From the NCBI GenBank assembly GCA_947034895.1, contig OX344765.1:50101001-50165000 (forward strand): 64,000 nt of DNA, given 5' to 3'. The position numbers and the translations under genes are program-made. The notes under the pieces were generated by a model. The model saw nothing but the letters and a program-made list of their open reading frames with translations, ran no database searches and was not told where the DNA came from. The stretch's first letter is position 1. Each line of letters starts with the position of its first letter. Positions 35,907-46,876 of the stretch are shown piece by piece. The DNA is from Rhytidiadelphus loreus (Eukaryota; Streptophyta; Bryopsida; Hypnales; Hylocomiaceae).

Positions 35907-38900
35907 CTATGGCATCATAGAATTGGAGATATAATGTGGCAAACCCATCTCTTCAAGTGGAATTCCATATTCAGACATTTTTGCTTCAAATGCTTTAATA
36001 ACATCATTGTGTGCCTATTGAGTACAAAGTTCATCAAGTTATAACTTAATTAACTACGTAAATATAATTTTCTTAAAGTTATTTAATTTATAAATACATA
36101 TATATTAGTTTTATTATCAAGCATCTTGGTTGGATAATAACCTTGGTAACTTTTCCAAGATCATATCTTAAGGACTTGATTAGGTTGTTCTTTGTTTCAA
36201 GAACATTATCTATACCAGAATTTGGATCCAATTTAATTCCTGCCTCTCCAAGTAGAGCTTCCTATGGTGTTGACCAAACCACATAATTCATGGTCAATAA
36301 ATTGAATTACATTTTTAAACTGATTTGAAAGCATATCTTCAAAACTGGAACTTCATAATATTAGTCATGTTCTAATTATTTCAATGGGGTGATTTTAAGC
36401 TAAGGAATTGTGATTTTGTTAGTACAACTTAGTCACAATTTTGTCCATTTTACAACTCCTATGATTATAAGACTATTGCCTCAAAACAATTCACTTCCAT
36501 TTTTAATGAATTCAAGATGGCCATATCTACCAACCCCTTCTTTTTTTTAAATTTGAAAAAGTGCCAAGATGGCAATCACTTAAAATTTGGTGAAGCATTG
36601 TATTTCTACATTCATCCATCTTTTGGACCAAAACACACTTTTCAATCATATTCATTCATTTTTTCATCAAAATTTGGCGATTGCATCTCAATTTTTTTTT
36701 ATAGAAATTGAATTTTTTTGACAAAACACAATTACTTTTATTTAACAAAAAGTAGACATTTAATTTGAAATGATGCAATCTGGCACCATGGTGCCAAAAA
36801 AGAAAGGACTAATATCTACTATATTAAATACAAATTACTCCATAATTTCATCCATTACATTTCCATTTGTACATTCTTAAAATAACAAACTAACTAAGTT
36901 TGTAATGATTAAAGTAAAAAGAATTATCCATGTTCTAGTATTTAGAAGGATTCAATAAGACAACGAGCAAGACAAAGGAAAATCTTTGTTGTTGATTCTT
37001 TCATAGTAAAAAATAATTATTTTTATTAATATGTAAAATCATGACCTTGTTTGCTTCGGTTTACTTAAAATTTTGAAATTAAAAAAAATCATACTACCAA
37101 CTTTTGATATTTAGAAAAATCATTAATGATGTTCTCCACTTTTTTTACATTTTTGGGGCAACTACAACATTTACTATTATCCATGTTCTTTAAATCCTTC
37201 TTAATAGTTGTAGTTGCCCCAAAATTATCCATGTTCTTTAAATCCTTCTTAATAGTTGTAAATTTAAAGTAGAAATTGATAATATAAGGTTATAATTAGA
37301 ATACTCAACCTTCATTTCTAGCTTTTCTCCCAAAACTTGCACCTTCCTTTGAAGAAGCATACTCTTGAGTCCACATTTTTGTTGAACATCATAGATACTA
37401 CTCTCAAACTTTGCAAATACCTCATCTCGCTCTTCTTGTAGCTGATAAAAGAAATTAGCAAGATTAAAAAAAAATTAATTAACTTACAAGAAAAGAATGC
37501 CAAACTTCAAACTAAACAATGAAGACAATGAAACCAATTGACATCTTCTATATGTTTAATATCAACCAAATTTTATAAGTCCTAAACCTCTTTGCAAAAT
37601 TCTAATTTTTCATGCTTGTCAAGATTACAATACATTGAGCCATTGTTGAATACCAATATCCAAAGCTGCTAAACTAACCACCTAAAGTTCTTTAACCTCC
37701 CGTGAAGCTTGTTGAAAGTTTGGATAGATTCATATGAAGTCAATTTTGAGGAGATGAAAGTGAAATTCTTACCAAAGATGCACATTTTTATAAGCTTCCC
37801 CCAAATGGAATTTTTTCCAATTGGGTACCCATATCAAAATTTATGGGTCTTGAAAGTTTTGGGCAATTTGGGCATTATGCTAATAGAGAGGGTAAGTAGT
37901 TAGACAAGCAATAAGGCAAGCTATGAATTTTTTTTATTAAATTTGTAGGCTTATATCTTGCAATCTATGAAGTCAAATTGAGTAAAGTATGGTTGAAAAT
38001 TAAATGAAAATCTCTCTTTTCTTTTCTTTTCCTATTTTTCACTCAATTCACTAAAATGACAATTTTAGAACCATTAGTACAAATTTTAGTGTAAATTCAT
38101 GACATTTTTAAATTTCTTTAAATTTTATTTCTTCTACTTGATTTAGAGATGGAAATATTTATTTTGAGCATTGGGATTTTGATTCTTTCAAAGAACAAGT
38201 TCTCAAAAAAAAGTTGAAATCTTGCTCATGTAGTTGCCTTTTTTTGGACATCCTCTTAGTGCACAAAATGATTTTGGGTATATTAGACACCTTCGTTATC
38301 TTTGAAAATTGGCATGTAACTGATGTAAGTAACTAACATAACTACCCACGCAATGGTGAGAATTTCTAAAGTTGAATAGTGCCTCCTCCTCCACAAAGTT
38401 CAGTCAAACTATGCTAACTTTAGTGAGCAAGGCCCAAAATTTCTTTTGTTCCAACTTCAAAAGTTACAACCTTGCGATCTACGCAATTAAATAGGCTGAA
38501 AAGTTTTCCACACATTTCTATAGTAGTGTAGTACAAATTTGTAGAATTGAAAGTTTGAAAAATGTTTTAATATTTCAATTATGCTCAATGCACTAGTGCA
38601 ATTTTGCGCATGCACACACACACATAGCAACATCTTGACAATAAAGTTTAGAAAACCCACCAAATTGAATTTGGTAGTGTAATGTCAAACACTTACCTGT
38701 TCACATCGTTTTTGAAGGACCTGGAAGTCCCACTCTAATTGTTTGAATTGTTTTGTCTTTTCTTTTAGTCCTGAGTTTGCTTGGGCAAGTAAATGTTTGT
38801 CCTGCACGAAAATCTTTGAAAAGTGAATGCGGAATTGTGAAATCTTCAAAATTGAAATTGAGAGATAATTATGTTTCATGAAATGAAAAACCAAGCGCTG

Positions 38901-41687
38901 CCTATAATCAGGATCTATTTCTTCGTTTTGCTAACAGAAGATTATGACTTTTTTGTAGTTTGTGAGATCCTTTCGCAGTCCCTCCACTTCCTTGAGAGCT
39001 TTTGCTAATGGTTCAGTGAGCCTCTTGTTTTCTTGTGCAATCTCATATATGAGCTTTTCATTCGCAGCCTCCTTCTTCTTCATGTCTGTTACATCTTCCT
39101 ACAGGGCTCATACCAACTAACTGAGTCAAATTCAGATGGTAGTTTAAGTAGGCATCAATGCATCAAGAATAAATAAATAAAAGACAAAAATAAAGACAAG
39201 ACAAGAATATATATATAGAGAGAGAGAGATGAAGGTTTTAGATTGCATTGATCGACCTTCAAAGTTTTGATCAAATCAAGATTGTTGTGAGTGATATCGT
39301 TATAGTAGCATTTGATTTCAGTGAAAGCTTTCTCATGTTTCTTCATCAATTCACTAACGTGCACATTCTTTCGTTCTTCAATTTCCTGAATTTCTACTTT
39401 CCGACGCAAGTCCATTTCTTCTCTCAAAGTCTTGATCTATAGAAGAAGCCATTAGTCAAAGAATTAGATCAATTGCTATATTAACACAACTGTATTTGAA
39501 CTAAATTAACGTTATCTGAAGAAAATTTATCAATTGCTGATGAGAAGTAGATGAAAACATGTTTGTATTATAAGGAAGGACTTACCTTCCGATCAGACTT
39601 CTGCTGAAGTTCTTTAGCATTCTGATCAAACTCTTGGCGCATCTTTGTGGCTTCCTTTGCATGTTCCTGAAGCATAAATTTATTTTTAAGCAAGGTTGAT
39701 ACAAGTTGAGTGGAAAAATAATTACTTCTTATCATCAGCAAAATTGATTTGTGTGATATTGTACTCTATATCACTAGCAGAAAAGTTTGCTCAAATCAAG
39801 CTTTGCGAAGCAACAGTGGACACATTTGAATTAATTAAAGGAAATTAAACACCGAATCAAGCCGATTGAACCAGCAAAATGGGTTGATTCGGACGTTGTT
39901 CTCTACAATCAATAGAATTATAGGCTTATAAAATAGGCACATGAGCAAACAAATAAAATAAGTCAATCCGTTAGATACAACATTAATTTATCTCATACTA
40001 GTTTAAAAGCGCGAATTGTGTCTTCATAGGACAATTCCATCTCTTTCACTCGATCTTTAAGAGCACGCTTATCATTCCTGCAATTTGTGCCCAGAACTTA
40101 ACTGCTTCAGAACAACAAAGAAACAAACCATGGATTAGCTTCAATCTCTTTCAAAATCTTCAATCTGTTACAAGCTAAGCTACCTCACACAATTGGCGTG
40201 ACGTGCCTATCTAGCATATGAGAATAACGTAGAATAAAATAGTCAACAAATAACTAGTATGAATCCAAAGAGCCTGTAGAGTGATCAATTAAAGTTTACT
40301 ACAATCTTACAAAACTCAAGTATGCTTTGATCATAAACTTAAGGAGAAATAAATATGGTATTGAGTGATATGACATGAGTAACTGAGTGAATGCAAAGAC
40401 TTTTGATAGAGCACCAACTTACACAAGTTCTCCTTCGCGCTTGCTAAATTGTTCCCGTTGTAATTTCAGAGCCTGTTCATTGTCCGCTTTTATAGTAGCA
40501 ATCATATTTTGTTGTTCATACAACAAATGTTTCATCTTCTGATTGTACACCTGATAAAATTTCACCACAGAATAACAAGAATTGGGTTGAAATCTGAATT
40601 GAAATGAGAGCTATTTGAAAACTGAATCAGTAATCCATGTCCGAATCTCATTCAAACAAAACGAAGAATTCAATCGAGGATGCATCTAAGGTATTGATTT
40701 CAGTATTTCTACCTTACAAGTTGCGAAACAAAGTATCTGAGTTCCTAGTGAAACTCCCCCTGACATTCAATCAGGAAGAACAAATTAAACCTTGAGCTCA
40801 AGCTGATGTGCTTCTTCAAGTTCCTCCATGGCTCGGTCTTTGTTACGAAATTCAGCGAGGAGCTTGTCATATTCCTCTTTCTTGACTTCCCAAAAGGATG
40901 AAATCTTGTCCTGAATAATGTTTGAGATTCATGGCCATTAGTGGAAATCTATTTTCCTGTCAAGCAATCCCTCCACATATGTGGAATCTAATCTATATTC
41001 ACAACATAAAAGTCAACATGATAGTAATTATAGATATAGGTGCATTGTCATTTGTCAAAAGTTGTAATTTAAGTGAGATGACCATTTTTGAATATTTCTA
41101 GCCTTTATTTGGAACCCCTCCCTTAGTTTAGTGCAATATAAGAATAGAAAAAGATGTTTCACACTACAAATGTTTTAAACTTGATTATTCTTTCTAAATT
41201 ACTTCATCAACAATATCAATCACAATTTCATATTCTTTGAGTTACTAAGTGCATCTGGAAGCACTTACACTAGATTACAACAATTTACTACGTGCGAGCA
41301 TGCAACCTCACTTTTCAAATTAATTATTTATTGCCAACGAATTATTCATGCCTCTCTATCAATTTTGTTGAGAACATACTTAAAATTTATTATGAATTGA
41401 TCAATTGGAAATACATTTCTAATCAACAATCAAAATAATTAAAATCCATTGTAAACTACAATATTTTGACAATCGTTGTTTTAACAATTAAAGGAAGGTT
41501 GAATAAAGAAAAGAAAACTTCCTACTCGTTCAAGCATCATAAGATTGCGCTCTTGTGTCTCTTTATCTTTAGCAACATTGAGCGTTGCAATTTGTGCCAA
41601 CAATTCTTCAGGTGTGGGACCTGAAGGTCCTTCATCCTTGTTCTTTCCCTTTCCTTTTCCCTTTTTGCCTCCCTTCTTTGGTCCCAT
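35907..41687 (-). CDS. DRC4: Dynein regulatory complex subunit 4 (DRC4/GAS8)
   Basis: Eleven exons, all with GT/AG introns and consistent phases, encode about 454 residues (animal GAS8 is about 478): 41526-41687, 40791-40910, 40423-40550, 39999-40077, 39586-39666, 39257-39436, 38949-39098, 38697-38801, 37310-37441, 36142-36261, 35907-36014. The start is [15 protein letters not shown], matching the Lys-rich head of GAS8. Diagnostic blocks are [10 protein letters not shown] (exon 2), [17 protein letters not shown] and [15 protein letters not shown] (exon 6), [11 protein letters not shown] (exon 7), [14 protein letters not shown] (exon 8) and [20 protein letters not shown] (exon 11). The protein is almost entirely coiled coil. 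DRC4 is part of the core scaffold of the nexin-dynein regulatory complex linking outer doublets in motile axonemes. In a land plant its job would be in sperm flagella, so expression should be confined to male gametangia. Donors of exons 6 and 7 (GTCGAT, GTCATA) are weak. Confidence 0.95.
37152..37270. repeat. Direct and inverted repeat in a DRC4 intron
   Basis: TTATCCATGTTCTTTAAATC with CTTCTTAATAGTTGTA is directly duplicated about 50 bp apart. TTTTGGGGCAACTACAA just before it is exactly inverted as TTGTAGTTGCCCCAAAA. It lies between exons 9 and 8 of the minus-strand gene and could be a small transposon footprint. Confidence 0.65.
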
Positions 41688-41699
41688 GATGTAGCTTTT

Positions 41700-43555
41700 A
41701 TTTCCCGACAACTTACTTCTTTAAATTGTCTTTTTCAACAAGACTTCCAATTTTGCTTTGTACAATCAAAGTACATCTTATTGTTGGAGACTTTTTTGTA
41801 ATTCTTTTTTTCTTTGATTAAAAAGTCCCTTGGTTCTATAATTGTATTTGTCACACATAGGGAAGTAAAAAAATACATATAATAGACTATAATTGATTGA
41901 ATTATTGACCTATGGAATACAACAAAATCAAATGCCACTTAGACTATGAATTAGACTTTTTAAAATTTGCCAAACAATTTTCACAATCTATTCTCAATAA
42001 AAGAGCATAATTCTTGGATCAAAATCCCTTCGATTTTTGAAATTTTATCATCTACAAAGAGACAATTCAATGACTGTACATTTGAGTCAATGATTGATTT
42101 CATTGACTAATGGACCTTTGTTAATTCAAATGGTGTTGTGAAAATGAATTAGAAACTTGAAAACTAGCCCATGAAGAAATGTATATAGGAAGAATCTATT
42201 TTCAACAAGCACCACAAATTTATAAATACTTTAAAACAATTTCAAAGTTGATTAAGAAGACTAACTAAGATTCTTAACTATATAGATGCCTCTTTGCATG
42301 TGCTTTGAGGATACGTGCAATTTCTAAGATTCACCAACATCAACTTGCATGCAATTTCAAATAACAAATTATGAGATCAATTTTTAGGTTTATCTATTTG
42401 TCCAAAGTTTCATGTAAAATAAAAAGTTCAAAATTTGCCATGCCCTAGAAGAAATGTCTCTTTGTCTTTTTCATTAGCAATAACTCTTACCATATCATCC
42501 TTAAATCATACACAAAATTAGCATTCATCCATGATTTGAATGAATGGATATTGAATCTTAAGAGTGCAGTTTTATTATTGTATTGCACATTTTGAACAAA
42601 GCTTGAGGTATCATTTTGAATTCTTCTAAAAGATTGATAAAGGGAAAAGTACCATCAAAGAGAATTTGAAGGTTGTAAGGAGTTTCTTCAAGAGGAGAGT
42701 GGTAGCTTTCAAAACCATAAATGTGCATGTTGCATCTTCAACTCAAAAGCAAAATGAAATAGCAAGTTTCCATATGTTTTGCATGGATAAAGAGTTTGTG
42801 TTGTCTCTATAAAAAAAATGCATCAAAATCATACAAGTTAATCAACTTGTATACTATATGTGGCAATAATTAGGTAATATTTTTTCAAGAGCAAATTGAA
42901 GTAAATTTTGAGAACACGACTATACTCAAAAAATACATTTCAATTTGAATTTTAAAGAAAATTAAATGTTATCACTCATTTTTGTGTACCTAATTCTTAT
43001 GATTTTAATTTTTGTGTCCTTGATCTAAATATGGTGTATGTTAGGAAAAAATGATGTTTAGGAGTCATTTTTGTTTATTTTTTCATATACATTTGGGCCT
43101 TGAAGAGTCACTTGTACCATAGAGAATTGCTTTAAGTTTTTAAGAGGTAACCAATGAAAGTTCAAGAATTTTGTGAGGCACATGTTTAAAAAATAATAAT
43201 AATAAATCTCAAACATTGAAAATTAAATATAATTTTAAAAAATTAGAAACTAAAAACCTAAAGTTTGAAAATGTAATGAAATTTGTACTTTCATTATAGG
43301 AGAGTGCATGACTTATCTTTTTAAAATCCAAAGTATTTGGAAATGGCGCTTGCCAATGTGGCTACATCAAAGGCCTTTAAAGACATAAGCATTGGTAAAC
43401 TTGCAAAGACAATGAAATGGTGAAGAATGGAGTACAAATTTTGTAGGGTCAACCTTTGAAGTTTGGAGTAAGAAAGAAATATCCTTCAATTCTTCCAAAT
43501 TAAATAATGCTCAGCAAGTCTCTCCGCACCTAAAATTTTGCTCAACATAACATTC
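41700..43555. other. Upstream flank of DRC4; no other gene recognised
   Basis: AT-rich. The first few hundred bases left of 42300 should hold the DRC4 promoter; no specific element can be named. Confidence 0.4.
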
Positions 43556-43562
43556 ACCTTAA

Positions 43563-43775
43563 TCCCTAAAGTCCCATTGTCCCCTTGAGGGACAAAATGG
43601 ATTTGGGGTAGCTCCTATGGTTTCAATTTTCATCACAATTTTTTGAATTTAAAAAAAAAAAATAGGAAAACATTTCAACATTTTGGAAATATAATATTTA
43701 GTTCAATCAATGCTTGAAAGCTAGCAAAAGTTATGCCACCCTAAGCCCCAAATAGGGTCAATGGCAGCACAAAAG
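43563..43775. mobile_element. TTAA/CCCC-family left end, truncated
   Basis: TTAA at 43559-43562 precedes TCCCTAAAGTCCCATTGTCC and the small palindrome TGTCCCCTTGAGGGACA, both also at the left end of the 60584 copy. Homology continues through CAAAAGTTATGCCAC and AGCCC to about 43770. No right terminus was found. Confidence 0.6.
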
Positions 43776-45840
43776 AAATCACACCTAAGTACTTTACTAT
43801 ACCTTTTCATCTATATACGTGTGTCAAAACATTTTTACTATGGAGACTATTTAGCTATTATTGCATAATAGATATGTCCTATTTTTTTCTACTTCTACTT
43901 TTTGTCCATTTTTCTATCCCCTATGGTAGTTAAAATTGAAATTTGAGGCACTTAAATATGTCCATATTATAATTCAAAAATGTATACATCGTCTTAGGAT
44001 TGATTAGTATAACATGTACTATTAAATACAACTATTGTTGAATACAATCCATACAAACATCACTTATGCAAACATCATATATAAAAAAATTCATTCAAAT
44101 GAATCATACATATATAATAGGAGAAAAATCCATAGAAATTGGATATCCTACAAGTATTGTATTAGCTAAACTTGACTTATGCATTTACAAATGCAATGGT
44201 TTAGTGCACTTACAAATTGTACTAGCAAATAGATTGGTTTAGAGTTCAGGAAAAAAATTGACTATACACATATGCAGTCCAAAATGAAATGTTCATTATT
44301 TTGTCTATTTGCAAATAGAAAAGGGAAATTCGTCAATATGCTCTTTCCCTCCTTTTTAGACTAGGTACCCTTGAATAGATTTTCAAATTATACATTGTGG
44401 ATCATTTTAATATATTGTATAGTAGTTGTACTATAGTATGCTTCAAATAAGTTATGTTATAGTAACTTGAATATATATTTTTAATTATTAATTCCAAACA
44501 TTTAAAATGTACCCTATAGTAGGTTTTACTTTGTTTTTAAAGTAACTACTAGTGGAGTACCTGGGTCACATGGTCTTCAGACTAATGTTATTATTATTAT
44601 TAATTAATCAATTAATTTCTTACTATTTGAAAGGAAAGTCAAGGACTCAACTAGAACAATGAAAATGTGTTGTAATTTAACCTTGAAATGCTTGAGAAGA
44701 CATCTTATGTCCTATAGATGATTTAAAGGAGGTCTCATATTATAGATTAAAAAGCCCATTTTTCATTCAATCTTTTTTGGAAGTTGCTTGAATCCAATTT
44801 CAATGAAAGATGATGTATACTCTCTCCTTGTGATATTTTTTAACTTTCCCACACAAGAAAAAAGGAAATCTATGGATTACTATGATATTTTTTGACTTTC
44901 CTACACAAGAATAAAGCAAATCCATGGATTACTGTGATATTTTTTGACCTTCCTACACAAGTAAAAGGCAAATTCATGAATTATTGTGTAGTGTATTTTA
45001 GCAGCTTTTGCTCTTTATCTGAATTTATATCATAAAAATGATCTTTTTTGAATTTGAGACCAACAATGAAATGAAGTTTATGAAGTCTAGTTTGTACTTG
45101 AAGTTGAAAATTTGAAAATTTTGTAAAATTCAACTTTTTATTGCAATTTGAACTTTGGACCATCTATTTACTGGTTTATTAATTTTAATAGATATGACAC
45201 GGTAAATTTTCTTTACCATGTTGTTACACACTATAGTACATACCTATGGAGAAATTTTCAAAAAATTTGAGCATCATTTGTATTTGTTATGAATTTTTTT
45301 CACTATTAAATAAAAAATTGACAAAACTTTCAAATCTTCATGGAAACAATTGAATTTTTTCAAGACTTCTAGAAGATATGTAATTACATCTTTGCATAAT
45401 TATATATAAGGTATAACTACCATCCACCTAATTGAACTGTCACCTACAAGATCCTCCCAATTGTCTTAGTGGCCCATCTATTACCACAATCTTTATAACC
45501 CTTTATCATGATGGCAATGCACTTGCGGAGCAAACACATCAACCTACGCTTTAACAAGGAATCTACTCATAGTTTAACATTTCAACTTTGGAAAATCACA
45601 GAAAATTCACTTCTTGTCGAAATGTCTTCATTCCTTTTGCAATTGACTTCTCTCAAACTTTAATTTCTATCTCTGGAAAATATGGTAGGTGACAAATAGC
45701 TTCTCCAAAATACCTAAATAGCAAATATGTGTGGTAATGGGTAGTTCTACCTTAAATAAAATTTCAAGCACAAATGGGAGCATACAAAGACATGAACTTT
45801 GAAGGGATTTTTTCTTTAAACAAATGAAATGGAATTTCGT
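43776..45840. other. AT-rich intergenic stretch with a 52-bp triple repeat
   Basis: GATATTTTTT(A/G)AC(T/C)TTCC starts at 44832, 44884 and 44936, giving three 52-bp units (44830-44990). A TTA microsatellite-like run is near 44586-44605. No gene is supported. Confidence 0.6.
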
Positions 45841-45984
45841 TGCAAAGAAAACTTTGAAGTTTGAAATAGAGTCCTAGGGTTAATTTAGTTCTGCGTTTCT
45901 TCAGTTCTCATCGTAACTTACTGAGTCTTCTCCTGGACCGCGGTGTTTACCTATCGCCGCGCTCACCGAGTACCCGTGCCAGCG

Positions 45985-46038
45985 ATGGCCACTTCAGCTC
46001 TTGCGGTGAATAGATCAACTCACTCTGAAGTGCGCTGA
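45985..46038 (+). other. Possible upstream ORF in the AP-3 delta leader
   Basis: An ATG in a strong context (GCGATGGCC) opens a 17-codon frame (MATSALAVNRSTHSEVR, stop TGA). It lies in the GC-richer 45850-46876 block that precedes the AP-3 delta coding region. Whether it is transcribed in the same leader is unknown; it could also be removed by a 5' UTR intron. Confidence 0.3.
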
Positions 46039-46876
46039 TGCTGGCTGGGACAAACAAGTATTTGTATTAAGTCCGTTTTGTTCCTTTTACAGAAATTGGT
46101 CAGTGAAGACAAGGTCCTGTTTTTGCAGTAAAAGGATCTGCACTGCCATCTGGTTTTGTTGGATCTTCTCTTTTAGATTTTTGAAAGTAAAAGTGGAATC
46201 TCCAGTTGCTTCAGGCGATCGGTTTAGGTTCCTGGAGGGTCTTTCGGTGGTGGTTCGCTGGATTCCTTCGTTCGCTAGCTCGAGAACTCGATTTCTGTCT
46301 GGGACTGCGGGTTGTGTTTGAGAATCCTTGAAGTTCAGAGTTGGATCAGATGCAGTCACGAAATTGGTAGCGTTGAGCGCTATTCCTGCGGACGGGCTCT
46401 TTTGGCTTGAGCCATCTTAGTTTATTATTGGTTTCACAAACCTTTTTTTGCAAGGTCCCTTGAAGCTCCTTTGTGAGAGGATCTTGGTCATATTGGAGGT
46501 CTTGGTGAGTTTCCTAGGGTAGGGCGATGTTTTCATTGAAGTGTGCGATCCTCTGCTAGGGATGATTTTATGTTCTCTTTTTTGGGTCATGAGAGTTTGC
46601 CTGATTGAGGTTTCTAGGGTTCAGTGTAGGGTTTCTGAATTGCAATGTTTCTATTTGCCTTCCGTCTTTCATCTTCGCTTACATTTCGTGGTGACGCGCA
46701 GGTCATCGAATGCTGCGATGCTTTTACGTTGATGGAAGCAGGGCGAGCTTGTGATTGGAGCGAGTGTTTTAGTCAGCATGTGATCTTCAGATGATACCGT
46801 CTGTTTTGTATCGATTCCGTGCTGCGCATAGGAGGAACAGGTGGCCATCAGTTATTTAGGGTTCGGGGAAATTGGG

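Noticed and set aside
46087..46359. Minus-strand 90-codon frame before AP-3 delta
   Set aside because: It lies antisense in the probable leader of a well-supported gene, with no homology recognised.
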